DNA of 64,000 nucleotides, from positions 124,001 through 188,000 of the forward strand of contig NZ_WYDQ01000002.1 in the NCBI RefSeq assembly GCF_024105635.1, read 5' to 3'. Both the position numbers and the translations under genes were made by a program. The first letter of the stretch is position 1. Each line of letters opens with the position of its first letter. The notes beneath the pieces are model-generated. The model ran no database searches and was not told the origin of the DNA. It worked only from the letters and a program-made list of their open reading frames with translations. This document shows positions 33,793-42,363 of the stretch, piece by piece. The stretch is from Oceanicola sp. 502str15. Lineage in GTDB: Bacteria; Pseudomonadota; Alphaproteobacteria; Rhodobacterales; Rhodobacteraceae.

Positions 33793-34722
33793 TTACTTGT
33801 CCGCTGACCTCTTCGCCGGATCCGCGACCCGCATCACCGTCAGCCCCTTCGCCTCGGCCTTCTGCCCGAGGTTCAGCGCCACCCCGTTTCCGCCGAAGAG
33901 CACGACGCCTGCGGCGGCGAAGCGATCGTCCAGCATCTCGTCGTTGCACTTGAAGGGTGCGGCGCGGCCATGGGCGGACCAGCGGGGATCGAACCGCGCC
34001 TGCGCGACGCCGCGCGCCCGGGCCCAGCGGGCCGCGATCATCTCGGCGCCATGCTTGCCGCCCTTGTGGCAGAGGAAGATCTCCTGGTTGCGGCTCTGGC
34101 GGATCCGCTCCCGAACCTTGTCGAGCGACGAGAAGACGAGATCGATATCGGTCCAGTCGGTGGCGCCCGAGACGATCAGGGGAAGCCCCTCAACCTTCGA
34201 TCGGGCGGCTGTCTCCCGGTCATGCTGCTCAAGGAGTTGCCGGGCCTCGAAGACGGCACCCGTCTCCTGGGCGCGAAGGCTTGCCCGGGATCCCGCGGCC
34301 GGGATGAAGGCATGCCCGGTCTCGACCTCGTAGCACTCCGCCGCCGCGTCGCTCATCACCTCGATGGCGGCCACGATCTCCCGCAGATGCAGGAAGCGGG
34401 CCTGCGCCTCCTCCAGCGATGTTTCCGCGATCTCCGATCCGTCGTGGCACTTGGCCAGCGCCCCGATCTTGTCGGCGGTCCGGTCCAGCTCCTTCGTGAG
34501 AGCAACCTTGCGCCGCTGCAGGAGCGTGGCGAGCCCATGCGCGAGCGGTTCGATCTCGATCTCGAGGCCGGTGCTGTGCAGCTGACCCAGCAGGGCCTCG
34601 AAGGTCTCGCGAATGATGGCGTCCTTCAGAACGGCATCGTCAGGGATCGGCAGGTCGGCATCTTTCTCGGTCAGCCCGAAAAGTTCGATGGTGTCGTAGG
34701 CGGAAGCCTGGTCGTAAGCCAT
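33793..34722 (-). CDS. DUF2493 / YpsA-related SLOG-domain protein
   Basis: A 309-aa protein. The C-terminal part LPLIVSGATDWTDIDLVFSS (near residue 175), IFLCHKGGKHGAEMIAARWA and NLGQKAEAKGLTVMRVA are typical of DUF2493, a member of the SLOG nucleotide-binding superfamily found on plasmids and phages. The N-terminal 150 residues are helical (AHGLATLLQRRKVALTKELDR). ATG at 34722. SLOG proteins are suspected to bind nucleotide signals or nucleic acids; function on plasmids is unproven. Own terminator downstream. Confidence 0.85.
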   Translation of the reverse strand: MAYDQASAYDTIELFGLTEKDADLPIPDDAVLKDAIIRETFEALLGQLHSTGLEIEIEPLAHGLATLLQRRKVALTKELDRTADKIGALAKCHDGSEIAETSLEEAQARFLHLREIVAAIEVMSDAAAECYEVETGHAFIPAAGSRASLRAQETGAVFEARQLLEQHDRETAARSKVEGLPLIVSGATDWTDIDLVFSSLDKVRERIRQSRNQEIFLCHKGGKHGAEMIAARWARARGVAQARFDPRWSAHGRAAPFKCNDEMLDDRFAAAGVVLFGGNGVALNLGQKAEAKGLTVMRVADPAKRSADK

Positions 34723-35338
34723 GGTCGTTTCTCCAGATGTTCGGGGACCACCACGTGAGTGTGGTGGCATGGCCGAATGTCCGGTGTCCAAATGCGGTCG
34801 GGTCAGGGACGGCGCAGCCGCCGGCTCCGCCGGGCGCAAAAATTTTCCGTGCGCGTCTGTCGAGACGGGCGCAACGGTCCGCACTGGACCAACGCTGCCG
34901 CGCGCACCCCCCGCGCCGAAAAGTTTTGCGATCCTTGACGCGGGCGGATTTGGGGGCCATCCGGAGGATATGCTGCCACGCTCATGTGTGTGTGAACTAC
35001 AGCAGGTTTGCCCGCCGCGAGCAGGCAAGGGGCGCGACCGGACGCGGAAGACGGATGAAGTGGCGGGATCGTTTTGGCCCCCGGCCAAAACAGACCAGAG
35101 CGCAATCCGGCGGAGCGGCCGAGGCGCGACCTGCTCGCGAGACGGGCAAACCGGGAGGCCGGGCACAACGCCGCGGTGAGGCCGCAGGGCCGAATGCGCG
35201 ATCGGCCAGGGGCCGATATCTTCCCTGTGATACGCGTAGCTGAGCTGGAGAGGCGATCAGGCACTGAGTGCGGGTCGGGCCAACTCGGGCCACAAAGGTG
35301 TGGTACCAGGCTGGCGACAACAACGAGACGGGTTGAGA
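34723..35338. other. GC-rich intergenic region with two hairpins
   Basis: No gene is supported over 616 bases. CCACCAC/GTGGTGG with a six-base loop (34748-34767) lies 26 bases upstream of the DUF2493 start. A perfect nine-base stem with a CCC loop occurs at 35071-35091 (GTTTTGGCC and its complement). Long open frames on both strands are consistent with high GC rather than coding. Confidence 0.45.
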
Positions 35339-35740
35339 ATGAAACTGGCTACAAGATATCTGATCCCGTTTGCCGTGATCCTGCACACAGCACCCTTGGC
35401 CGCCCAGGTCCAGGTGCGCGATGGGGATACCATCGTCGTCGCGGGAACCCCTGTGCGGCTGAACGGCGTAGACGCGCCGGAGCTTGGGACGCGGGCAGGC
35501 CGGGATGCTCGTCGATGGATGGTGAACTTCCTCGCCGGGCGTGAGGTCGATTGCGAGCTTAATGGCGAGCGCACCCATGATCGATGGGTCGGCGTCTGTT
35601 TCGTCGATGGAAAAGACATCGGCGCTGCGCTCATTGCGGCCGGTCATGCGCTCGACTGTCGCAGGTACTCCGGAGGGCGGTATGCCCATCTGGAAACACC
35701 TGCGGCCCGGTCGCGGATCAGGCGAGCCGGCTACTGCTGA
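35339..35740 (+). CDS. Secreted staphylococcal-nuclease-like protein
   Basis: A 133-aa protein with a signal peptide (MKLATRYLIPFAVILHTAPLAA) and an SNase/TNase core: VQVRDGDTIVVAGTPVRLNG with metal-binding Asp, VDAPELGTRAG with the DAPE motif, and THDRWVGVCFVDGKDIG. Shorter than S. aureus nuclease but complete. Exported DNases of this type are regular backbone genes of alphaproteobacterial plasmids near mob genes; the role is not known. Confidence 0.85.
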   Translation: MKLATRYLIPFAVILHTAPLAAQVQVRDGDTIVVAGTPVRLNGVDAPELGTRAGRDARRWMVNFLAGREVDCELNGERTHDRWVGVCFVDGKDIGAALIAAGHALDCRRYSGGRYAHLETPAARSRIRRAGYC

Positions 35741-35933
35741 GACGCGAGTTGGAAAAGATGGGCGGAAAGCCGTCGTTCGCCGTGATTGGGCGTCGCTATA
35801 TCCCGAGCGCAAAAGCTGACACTCTTAAAACAAGCATGAAGAGCTTGCACATTCATATCCAAACGAATTCAGATGGCGAGGCGTGTCTGCCGCATTGGTA
35901 CCGAAGGGCCGATTGGCCGCAATTTTGGTGGAC

Positions 35934-36245
35934 CTAGATTTCCACCCAGACGCGGCCGTTCTCGACCCGGACGGAGTAACTCCTCAGATTCTCGCATGCG
36001 GGCGGAGTCTCTACCTCGCCCGTGCGGCAGTCAAAAATGGAAGAGTGCTTGGGGCACTCGATGGTGGCTTCTACGACTAGCCCGTCAGCGAGATGAATTT
36101 CCTCATGGGTGCAAAGTCCGTCGCTGCAATAGAAGTTATCCTCGTGGTCTCTCACGACGATGAAGGTGCGGTCGTCGTGATCGAAACGGATGACATCTTC
36201 GGCTTCGATATCAGTGGTCGCGCAGGCATTTACCCAAGTCGCCAT
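35934..36245 (-). CDS. mocE: Rieske 2Fe-2S ferredoxin, MocE-like
   Basis: A 103-aa Rieske ferredoxin; ligands Cys45-His47 (CTHEE) and Cys64-His67 (CPKHSS), then FDCRTGEVETPPA. In rhizopine catabolism of rhizobia, MocE feeds electrons to the hydroxylase MocD during demethylation of 3-O-methyl-scyllo-inosamine. The MocD-like gene is immediately upstream (154-bp gap). No dedicated MocF-type reductase is seen in this block. ATG at 36245 has AAGGAGAAAAG upstream. Confidence 0.8.
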   Translation of the reverse strand: MATWVNACATTDIEAEDVIRFDHDDRTFIVVRDHEDNFYCSDGLCTHEEIHLADGLVVEATIECPKHSSIFDCRTGEVETPPACENLRSYSVRVENGRVWVEI

Positions 36246-36399
36246 AGTCTTTTCTCCTTCTTGGTCTGCGGTCTGGCCGGGTTTTTGACGGTTGCAACAA
36301 CACAAAAAAGCGAGGGTGGCGCTGGGGACCCGCAGCTCCGAGCCGGACTGCACGGACATCCGCGAACCGGTCGGAGCGCCTCGCAATTGGGATGTAGAC

Positions 36400-37428
36400 C
36401 TATGGCGTGGAACCGGGATCGCGTTCCGATTTTGCCGCCAGCCGCGACTTCTTGGCGCGGAAGCGTTCCTTCATCTGCGCGTCGCCGGCGGAGGTGCCGT
36501 CGTGCCAGGTGCCGCACCACTTGTCGATCGGGATGGTGCCGTCGGCATAGTTCACCTCGAAGTACTTGTGGTGCAGGTAATGGGTGAAGGCATGGGTATC
36601 GACGCCGGTGTCTTTGCCGGTCTCGACCTTGTCGAAGCCCACATGCCCGATGACCGCGCCCGTGCCGGTGACTTGCAGGTGATACAGCAGCAAGAGCGGA
36701 TGCGAGGGCAGGATGATGTGGATCAGGGCGCCGGACCAGTAAAGAAGGTGCTCCACCGGGTGCATCGACAGAGAGGACCATGGCGAGGGGTTGACCGAGT
36801 TGTGATGCACCGAGTGGATGTATTTGTAGAGAACCGGCACATGGATCAGCCGGTGGATGAAATAGAAGTGCACCTCATGAAAGACCGGGATCACCAGTCC
36901 GAAGGCGAGCAGCCACAGCGGGCTTTCGCCGAAGGTCGTCCAGGGGCCCCAGCCCGAGGCCCAGGCATGAAGCAGGAGCACCTCATAGGCCGACCAGATC
37001 GGCAGGCCGGTGCCGAAGGTGCGCAGCGCGTTGTCGATGTTCTGGCTCTTGAACAGGAACACGTCCGAAGGGGTGTCGGCCGGAAACTTCGGGTTGTATT
37101 TGAAGCCGGTCCCCTGCCGGCGGCGCACGTAGAGCCTGAGCTCGAGGGCGCCGTAGAGCAGCAGGATCGCCAGCGAATTGCGCGCGAGAATCCAGAGCAC
37201 CCAGCCCCATGAGAGGGTCTGCATGGTCTCTCGGGAGGGCGTCAGCAGATACCAGAACAGCGCCCCCAGCGCGAGAAAGATCACGTTATAGGGCAGAAAG
37301 TAGCTCGGCAGCCAACGCAGAAAACGCACGATGCTCCAGGGCCAGACGAAGATAGGTGCCACCTCCAGCGGGTCTTTCGGGGTCCAGTGGCCGCGCTTGT
37401 CGCGGCTTCCGTGGCGTAGGTCGTCCAT
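36400..37428 (-). CDS. mocD: Membrane di-iron hydroxylase, MocD-like (fatty acid hydroxylase superfamily)
   Basis: A 342-aa membrane protein with four or more hydrophobic segments and the histidine clusters of di-iron hydroxylases: HEVHFYFIHRLIH near 190, HSVHHNSVNPSPW near 213, and HAFTHYLHHKYFEVNY near 290. MocD of rhizobia is the oxygenase proposed to remove the rhizopine methyl group. The ATG at 37428 follows the PanB-like stop after two bases. Fatty-acid or sterol desaturation is the generic alternative, but neighbouring genes favour a cyclitol ether. Confidence 0.78.
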   Translation of the reverse strand: MDDLRHGSRDKRGHWTPKDPLEVAPIFVWPWSIVRFLRWLPSYFLPYNVIFLALGALFWYLLTPSRETMQTLSWGWVLWILARNSLAILLLYGALELRLYVRRRQGTGFKYNPKFPADTPSDVFLFKSQNIDNALRTFGTGLPIWSAYEVLLLHAWASGWGPWTTFGESPLWLLAFGLVIPVFHEVHFYFIHRLIHVPVLYKYIHSVHHNSVNPSPWSSLSMHPVEHLLYWSGALIHIILPSHPLLLLYHLQVTGTGAVIGHVGFDKVETGKDTGVDTHAFTHYLHHKYFEVNYADGTIPIDKWCGTWHDGTSAGDAQMKERFRAKKSRLAAKSERDPGSTP

Positions 37429-37430
37429 GT

Positions 37431-38228
37431 TCAGCTCCCGGTTCGTGTCGCGCGTGTCATGAAGTCTTCGAGGGCCGCCTCGGGCATCCTGATTTCATGC
37501 GCCGCTTCCGGGTAGGCCCCGGCGTTCACATCGGCGCTGAAGGCCCGGAATGCCTCGACGCGCTTGGCGTGCAACTCGCCCTCGAGGGTGACGAAGTCGG
37601 CATATTTCTTGGAATGCCGCGGATAGTGCCCGGTGTGCGTGCCCAGCAGATCGCAGGAGAACAGATACTGGGTGTCACAGACGGCCCCGCAGCCCATGCC
37701 TTCGGTGATCATGGAGGTGTTCCGGGTGATGAAATCGGCCAGCTCCACCGGCACCAGTTCCATCTCGACGAAGACGGCGCCCGCGTTCTCGAGGTCCTTG
37801 GCGCGCTGATAGACGGCGAGGGCCTCCTCTGCGGTCTTTCCCACGGCGCGAACGCCTGTCCATGTTCCCCAGCGCGGCACGTAGCCCACGTGGCCGCACA
37901 CCGGGATGCCCTCCTTGGCCATGGCTTCGACGATCCGCAGGGACCCGGCGAAGTAAATCGCATCGACCCCGCGTTCCATGGCCGCGAAGCCGTCACGGAT
38001 GGCGATCTCTTCCGAGGTCATGTGGCCCTGCGGATAGCCCGCCTGAATGAACACGCCCGGCGCCGCGGCGCGCACGGCGTCGAGCCGGTCATCGACCTCG
38101 AAGGTGAACATCTCCACGCCAGCCTCGGCCGCGGCGGCGGCTTCGGCGGCGGTATCGACATGAACGGTGAGAAACTGCCGGACGCCTTTGAGCTTGCGCA
38201 GCGCGGCAAGTGTTCGTTTGGCCTGCAT
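37431..38228 (-). CDS. PanB-like (ketopantoate hydroxymethyltransferase superfamily) protein
   Basis: A 265-aa TIM-barrel protein. VCGHVGYVPRWG, VRAVGKTAEEAL, VEMELVPVELADFIT and LLGTHTGHYPRHSKKYADF align with the C-terminal half of PanB; Glu157 corresponds to the PanB catalytic Glu. The acidic metal ligands appear changed: the PanB KIEGG region reads YFAGS (Ala94) and the ADLPF region reads IQAGYP. It is therefore unlikely to be a housekeeping PanB. Position between a sugar ABC transporter and mocD suggests a role in cyclitol or one-carbon metabolism, which is inference only. Confidence 0.7.
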   Translation of the reverse strand: MQAKRTLAALRKLKGVRQFLTVHVDTAAEAAAAAEAGVEMFTFEVDDRLDAVRAAAPGVFIQAGYPQGHMTSEEIAIRDGFAAMERGVDAIYFAGSLRIVEAMAKEGIPVCGHVGYVPRWGTWTGVRAVGKTAEEALAVYQRAKDLENAGAVFVEMELVPVELADFITRNTSMITEGMGCGAVCDTQYLFSCDLLGTHTGHYPRHSKKYADFVTLEGELHAKRVEAFRAFSADVNAGAYPEAAHEIRMPEAALEDFMTRATRTGS

Positions 38229-38237
38229 CCTTGCCTC

Positions 38238-39023
38238 CTATGCCGCTGCGATCGCGCGGATTTCTTGTTCGAGATCCGCCATTTCAGCGCCGCCCGCCAT
38301 CAGGTGGCGGATCTGGTCATGGGCGATGTCGGCGGTGGTGCCCTGCCCGATGACCTCGCCCAGCGCGAGGAAGGTGAAGCGGTCGGCGGTGAGCTGGGCA
38401 TGCACCTCGTTATGGGTGATGAAGATGATCGCGATGTCGCCGCGCGCCCGCACCCGCATGATGGTTTTCAGCACCTCCATCTGCTGCTTCTGACCAAGCG
38501 CCGAGGTCGGCTCGTCGAGGATCAGCACCTTGGCGCCGAAGTAGATGGCCCGCGCGATGGCGAGTGTCTGGCGCTGGCCGCCAGACATCGTGCCGACCGG
38601 CTGGCGCGGGTCTTCTGCGTTGATGCCGATCTTGTGCATCTGCTCAAGCGAGATGCGCTCCATCTCGGCATCGTCGAGGATGCCCAACCATTTCGGGCCC
38701 TTGTAGAGCTCGCGCCCCATAAAGAAGTTGCGGCTGACCGACATCAGCGGGGCAAGCGCAAGGTCCTGATAGACCGTGCCGATCCCGCAGGCCGCGGAAT
38801 CCCGTGGCGAGGCGAATTGCACGGGCGCGCCCTCCACCACGATATCGCCCGAGGTGGGGCGGAACACGCCGGACAGTATCTTGATGAGCGTCGACTTTCC
38901 GGCGCCGTTGTCTCCCAGCAGCGCGTGGACCTCGCCGGGGTAGACCTCGAGGCTGACCCCCCGGAGCGCGGAAAACGCGCCGAAGGTCTTCACGACGTTT
39001 CTCAGTTCTACGATCGGTTTCAT
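38238..39023 (-). CDS. Sugar-type ABC transporter ATPase, single domain
   Basis: A 261-aa ATPase: Walker A GDNGAGKST at 37-45, signature MSGGQRQTLAIARA, Walker B VLILDEPTSALGQKQQ. It resembles the first half of RbsA/MglA/XylG but stops after one cassette, like FrcA of rhizobia, so it must act as a homodimer. Serves the two permeases and binding protein upstream in the same operon. Confidence 0.9.
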   Translation of the reverse strand: MKPIVELRNVVKTFGAFSALRGVSLEVYPGEVHALLGDNGAGKSTLIKILSGVFRPTSGDIVVEGAPVQFASPRDSAACGIGTVYQDLALAPLMSVSRNFFMGRELYKGPKWLGILDDAEMERISLEQMHKIGINAEDPRQPVGTMSGGQRQTLAIARAIYFGAKVLILDEPTSALGQKQQMEVLKTIMRVRARGDIAIIFITHNEVHAQLTADRFTFLALGEVIGQGTTADIAHDQIRHLMAGGAEMADLEQEIRAIAAA

Positions 39024-39040
39024 GCGATTATCCTCTGTGA

Positions 39041-39997
39041 TCAACGCGCGGCGAACAGCCGGGGAAAGGCGCCGCGGAACGCGACGAGCCCCACCAGCAC
39101 CGTGCCGAGCAGGATCTGGTAGGCGAAGATGTTGATCCCCATCAGGATCAGCCCGTGCTTCAGCGACAGAAGGGTGATGACGCCCAGAAGCGCGCCCCAG
39201 ACGGTGCCGGCCCCTCCCAGCAGCAGCACCCCGCCAATGACGGTTGCGGCGATGGCCTCGAATTCCATGTTGGTTGCGGTCGTGGTGGAGACGGATGACA
39301 GGTTGGCGGCGGTGATGATGCCCGCGAAGCCTGCCAGCATCGCGCCGAGCATGAAGGTTCTGGTCTTGACCCGGCCGACCGGAACGCCGGTGGCGGTTGC
39401 GGCGGCTATGTCGCCGCCAACCGCGTACACGTGGTTGCCGAAGCGGGTCTTGGCCATGACGAAGGTGAATATGGCGATGAGCAGCGCGCAGATAAGAACC
39501 GCCGTGTGCAGCCCGAGCACCTTGCCGCCCAGCACCCCGAGCAGCCAGTTGGACTGGACCTCTTCCGGCGTGACCAGCGTGAAGCCGCCCGTGACCCATT
39601 CCACGAGGCCCCTGTAGATGAACAGGAACCCCAGCGTGACCAGCAGCGAGGGCAGCTGGAAGCGCCAGACCAGAAAACCGTTCAGCCATCCGATTGCGGC
39701 GGCGAGCAGCATCGAGAGCACGAAGGCCAGCTCCGGCCCGGTGCCGGCGGTGATCAGCAGCAGGAAGACCATGCTGACAAAGGCATAGACCGACCCGACC
39801 GAGAGATCGAACTCGCCGGAGACGATGACCATCGCGGTTCCGATTGCCACGATGCCCAGCCAGGATGCGTCTCGCAGCAGGCTCGGCAGGTTTGCAATCC
39901 AGCCGTTCCCGATCAGGGCCCAGAACAGGAAGAACAGGGCGAGCACGGCGACCATCGCGATAGCTTCGAGGCGTCCGGTAAAGCTGAAACGGGTCAT
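39041..39997 (-). CDS. Sugar-type ABC permease (RbsC family), second copy
   Basis: A 318-aa permease: VIVSGEFDLSVGSVYAF, LPSLLVTLGFLFIYRGLVEW and GGAGTVWGALLGVITL are RbsC-type blocks. ATG at 39997 overlaps the upstream permease stop by four bases. With the other permease it forms a heterodimeric channel, unlike the usual RbsC homodimer. Confidence 0.9.
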   Translation of the reverse strand: MTRFSFTGRLEAIAMVAVLALFFLFWALIGNGWIANLPSLLRDASWLGIVAIGTAMVIVSGEFDLSVGSVYAFVSMVFLLLITAGTGPELAFVLSMLLAAAIGWLNGFLVWRFQLPSLLVTLGFLFIYRGLVEWVTGGFTLVTPEEVQSNWLLGVLGGKVLGLHTAVLICALLIAIFTFVMAKTRFGNHVYAVGGDIAAATATGVPVGRVKTRTFMLGAMLAGFAGIITAANLSSVSTTTATNMEFEAIAATVIGGVLLLGGAGTVWGALLGVITLLSLKHGLILMGINIFAYQILLGTVLVGLVAFRGAFPRLFAAR

Positions 39998-40959
39998 GCG
40001 CGTGCTCCCAGCCGGGTGTCGAGCAGACGCGAGAACATCAGGAAGCCAATCAGGATCGCCCCGACCAGCGCGATATACCATGAGGTTGGCGCGCCCATCA
40101 TCATCAGCCCGCCCTTGAGCGAGGACAGCACGAAGACGCCCAGCACCGGGCCCCAGATTGAGCCCACGCCGCCGCGCAGCGTGCACCCGCCGATGACAGC
40201 CGCCGCGATGGTTTCAAGCTCCATCTTCACGCCGGAGGTGGAATAGACCGACCCCTCCTGACAGACGACGAGAACACCCGCCAGACCGGCGAGGCCGGAG
40301 CAGACCATGAAAGATTTGATCTTTGTCGCCGCCGGCGAAATTCCATTTGCCAGTGCGGCCCGCGGGTTGCCGCCCACGGCCAGCAAGTGGTTGCCGAAGC
40401 GGGTCTTGGCAAGGACGAAGACGAAAAAGGCCGTCAGCACGAGAAGAAAGATGACGGTGACGTTCACATCGCCTATGCGGCTCTTGAGCAGCTCCACCAC
40501 CCCGTCGCGGCGATACTCCCGCGGGATCGACATGCTGAAGCCCCGCGTGGCGATGTAGGTGATCCCGCGATACACGAAGAGCCCGCCCAGCGTGACAATC
40601 ATCGAGGGCACGCCGAAGCGCGTTGTCAGCACCCCGTTCAGAAACCCGATGGCGCAGGCCACGACCAGCGCAAGAAGGGCCGACGGGATGACGCCGATGG
40701 CCATGGTGTCCATGCACCAGATGAACACCACGCCAACGAAAGCAAAGACCGACCCAACCGAAAGATCGACCTCGCCGGAGGTCATCAGAATAGCCTGCCC
40801 GATGGCGATGATGCCGACCCCGGCCGTGATCCGGAGCACGCTGGGAATGGAACCGAGCCAAAGCCCGCCGGTCGAGATGATGAAGAAGGCGATGATCAGC
40901 ACCGCGCCGATGACGACGCCGGTTTCTATGCGACCGAGGATCAGCTTCGTGATGTCCAT
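39994..40959 (-). CDS. Sugar-type ABC permease (RbsC family), first copy
   Basis: A 321-aa permease: LMTSGEVDLSVGSVFAF, VPSMIVTLGGLFVYRGIT, GGCTLRGGVGSIWGPVLG. Eight or more hydrophobic segments. Homologous to the next gene in the operon, presumably from duplication. Confidence 0.9.
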   Translation of the reverse strand: MDITKLILGRIETGVVIGAVLIIAFFIISTGGLWLGSIPSVLRITAGVGIIAIGQAILMTSGEVDLSVGSVFAFVGVVFIWCMDTMAIGVIPSALLALVVACAIGFLNGVLTTRFGVPSMIVTLGGLFVYRGITYIATRGFSMSIPREYRRDGVVELLKSRIGDVNVTVIFLLVLTAFFVFVLAKTRFGNHLLAVGGNPRAALANGISPAATKIKSFMVCSGLAGLAGVLVVCQEGSVYSTSGVKMELETIAAAVIGGCTLRGGVGSIWGPVLGVFVLSSLKGGLMMMGAPTSWYIALVGAILIGFLMFSRLLDTRLGARA

Positions 40960-41072
40960 GGACGTGCCCCTTGAAAGTAAGTCATCGGGCGAGGCTGAGC
41001 GCCTCGCCCGGGGTGGAGACGGCCGGGAGGAACGGGCCGTCTCCGGGGAGTTGAAAGCGCCTAGAGCACCCC

Positions 41073-42059
41073 TCAGAACGGCGAGAGATCGTAATAGGCG
41101 TCTTCACCGAGGATGTTCATGACCACCGTCTTGAACTGCTCGGCATTGTCGGCATCGACCACCAGGGGCCCGGTGACGATGGGAGCCGTCGGCGCCATTT
41201 GCGTTTCGTTGTAATGCAGCAAGACATCGTAGGCGAAAGGCGCTTGAAGCGGGAACAGGGTGGAGAAGGTCGCGGTGCAGAGCTCCGCCAGCACGCATTC
41301 CAGCGACGAGGGCGAGTCGGAGTCGGTCAGGATTGCGATGTCTTCACGCCCCAGTTCCCGGACCACGTCGGTGATCCACTTGTTCGCCAGCGAGGTTGCC
41401 CAGATGACGCTGACATCGGGGTTGCTGACGATGTAGGAGCGGATGATGTCCATCGCCTTCAGCGGCTCGTCGCCAATGGCCAGCTTGTCGGCCACCACGC
41501 CCTCGGGCATCGTTTCGAAAAAGCCCTTCGCCCGCTGCTCGTGCCCGGCATGACCGAGATGCGCCATCAGATAGGCCACGCGCGTAGGCGTGCCGTCCTC
41601 CAGAATGCGTTTGCCCATCACCTGGCCGATGACGTTCTCATTGGCATCGACGGAGGTGAGATATAGGCCTTCCAGCTTGGCGTTGTCTTCTGCACCTGGC
41701 GGGTGCGAGGTGACCGAGACGAAGGGAATGCCCTTTTCCTTGGCGGCCTTGAGGCCGGGCAGCATGGCGTCTACCGAAGAGATGTGCATCGCGATCCCGT
41801 CGGGATTGGCGTTCAGCACCGTGTCGAGAAACTTCGCATGTTCCGCCGGGTCGTAGGCTTCCGGACCGACATATTTGATCTCTACGTCCGGATGCGCTTC
41901 CATATAGGCCTCGCCGGCCTTGATGTGGAACTGCACGTTGGCATCGGTCATGCTCCACAGGACGTGGTAGAACGTATACTTGGCTTCTGCATGGGCAACG
42001 CCCGCGACGCCGATTGCCATGGCCGCCGACAGAGCCGTGGCGCGCAAGAATGTTTTCAT
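41073..42059 (-). CDS. Periplasmic sugar/rhizopine-type binding protein
   Basis: A 328-aa protein with signal peptide (MKTFLRATALSAAMAIGVAG, cleavage near AHA-EAK) and the ribose-binding-protein fold: YTFYHVLWSMTDANVQFHIKAG, NPDGIAMHISSVDAML, GIPFVSVTSHPPG, HLGHAGHEQRAKGFFE. GGGAGGATC precedes ATG at 42059. The first gene of the operon. The context with mocDE and the iol genes suggests an inositol-like ligand (as for MocB), but this is not provable from sequence. Confidence 0.87.
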   Translation of the reverse strand: MKTFLRATALSAAMAIGVAGVAHAEAKYTFYHVLWSMTDANVQFHIKAGEAYMEAHPDVEIKYVGPEAYDPAEHAKFLDTVLNANPDGIAMHISSVDAMLPGLKAAKEKGIPFVSVTSHPPGAEDNAKLEGLYLTSVDANENVIGQVMGKRILEDGTPTRVAYLMAHLGHAGHEQRAKGFFETMPEGVVADKLAIGDEPLKAMDIIRSYIVSNPDVSVIWATSLANKWITDVVRELGREDIAILTDSDSPSSLECVLAELCTATFSTLFPLQAPFAYDVLLHYNETQMAPTAPIVTGPLVVDADNAEQFKTVVMNILGEDAYYDLSPF

Positions 42060-42206
42060 ATGATCCTCCCTGGACTGGCGCAGCATGTCGCGGCGCCGAA
42101 ATTGAGCGTTCGTGTCATGACCTGCCGGTGGTCTCCTCCCGCCCGGCCGGGACCTGAAACAACAGTTGCGACAATACAACCCAAGGCCCCGGCGCAAAGG
42201 TACCGA

Positions 42207-42294
42207 ATTGGCCCAAAATAGCCCACTTCAGCCACCATCCCGGGCATCATGGGCGCTTATGCGTGCAAAATTGGGCCATTTGGGACATTTTGCA
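42207..42294. promoter_or_regulatory. Candidate operators in the divergent transporter/regulator promoter
   Basis: TGCAAAAT at 42264-42271 and its complement ATTTTGCA at 42287-42294 form an inverted repeat; ATTGGCCCAAAAT at 42207-42219 is nearly the reverse complement of part of the centre (AATTGGGCCATTTGGG). They lie between the divergent starts at 42059 and 42364, suited to control both directions by the adjacent LacI-type protein. Confidence 0.5.
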
Positions 42295-42363
42295 TCTGGC
42301 GCAATCGCATCAGACAGCGCACCGTCTGGCGCACCACCACCTGAGAACAGCCGGGTCGACTCG

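Noticed and set aside
34803..35264. A minus-strand frame of 153 codons in the region upstream of the DUF2493 gene
   Set aside because: Composition is random for this GC content, it lacks a ribosome site, and it is crossed by hairpins; treated as non-coding.
35756..35937. A possible small gene after the secreted nuclease (reading MGGKPSFAVIGRRYIPSAKA)
   Set aside because: It lacks a ribosome site, has no recognised relatives, and overlaps the end of the MocE-like gene region; insufficient support.
37431..38228. Calling the PanB-like gene panB
   Set aside because: Key metal-ligand regions differ and the context is cyclitol transport rather than pantothenate synthesis, so only a superfamily name is used.
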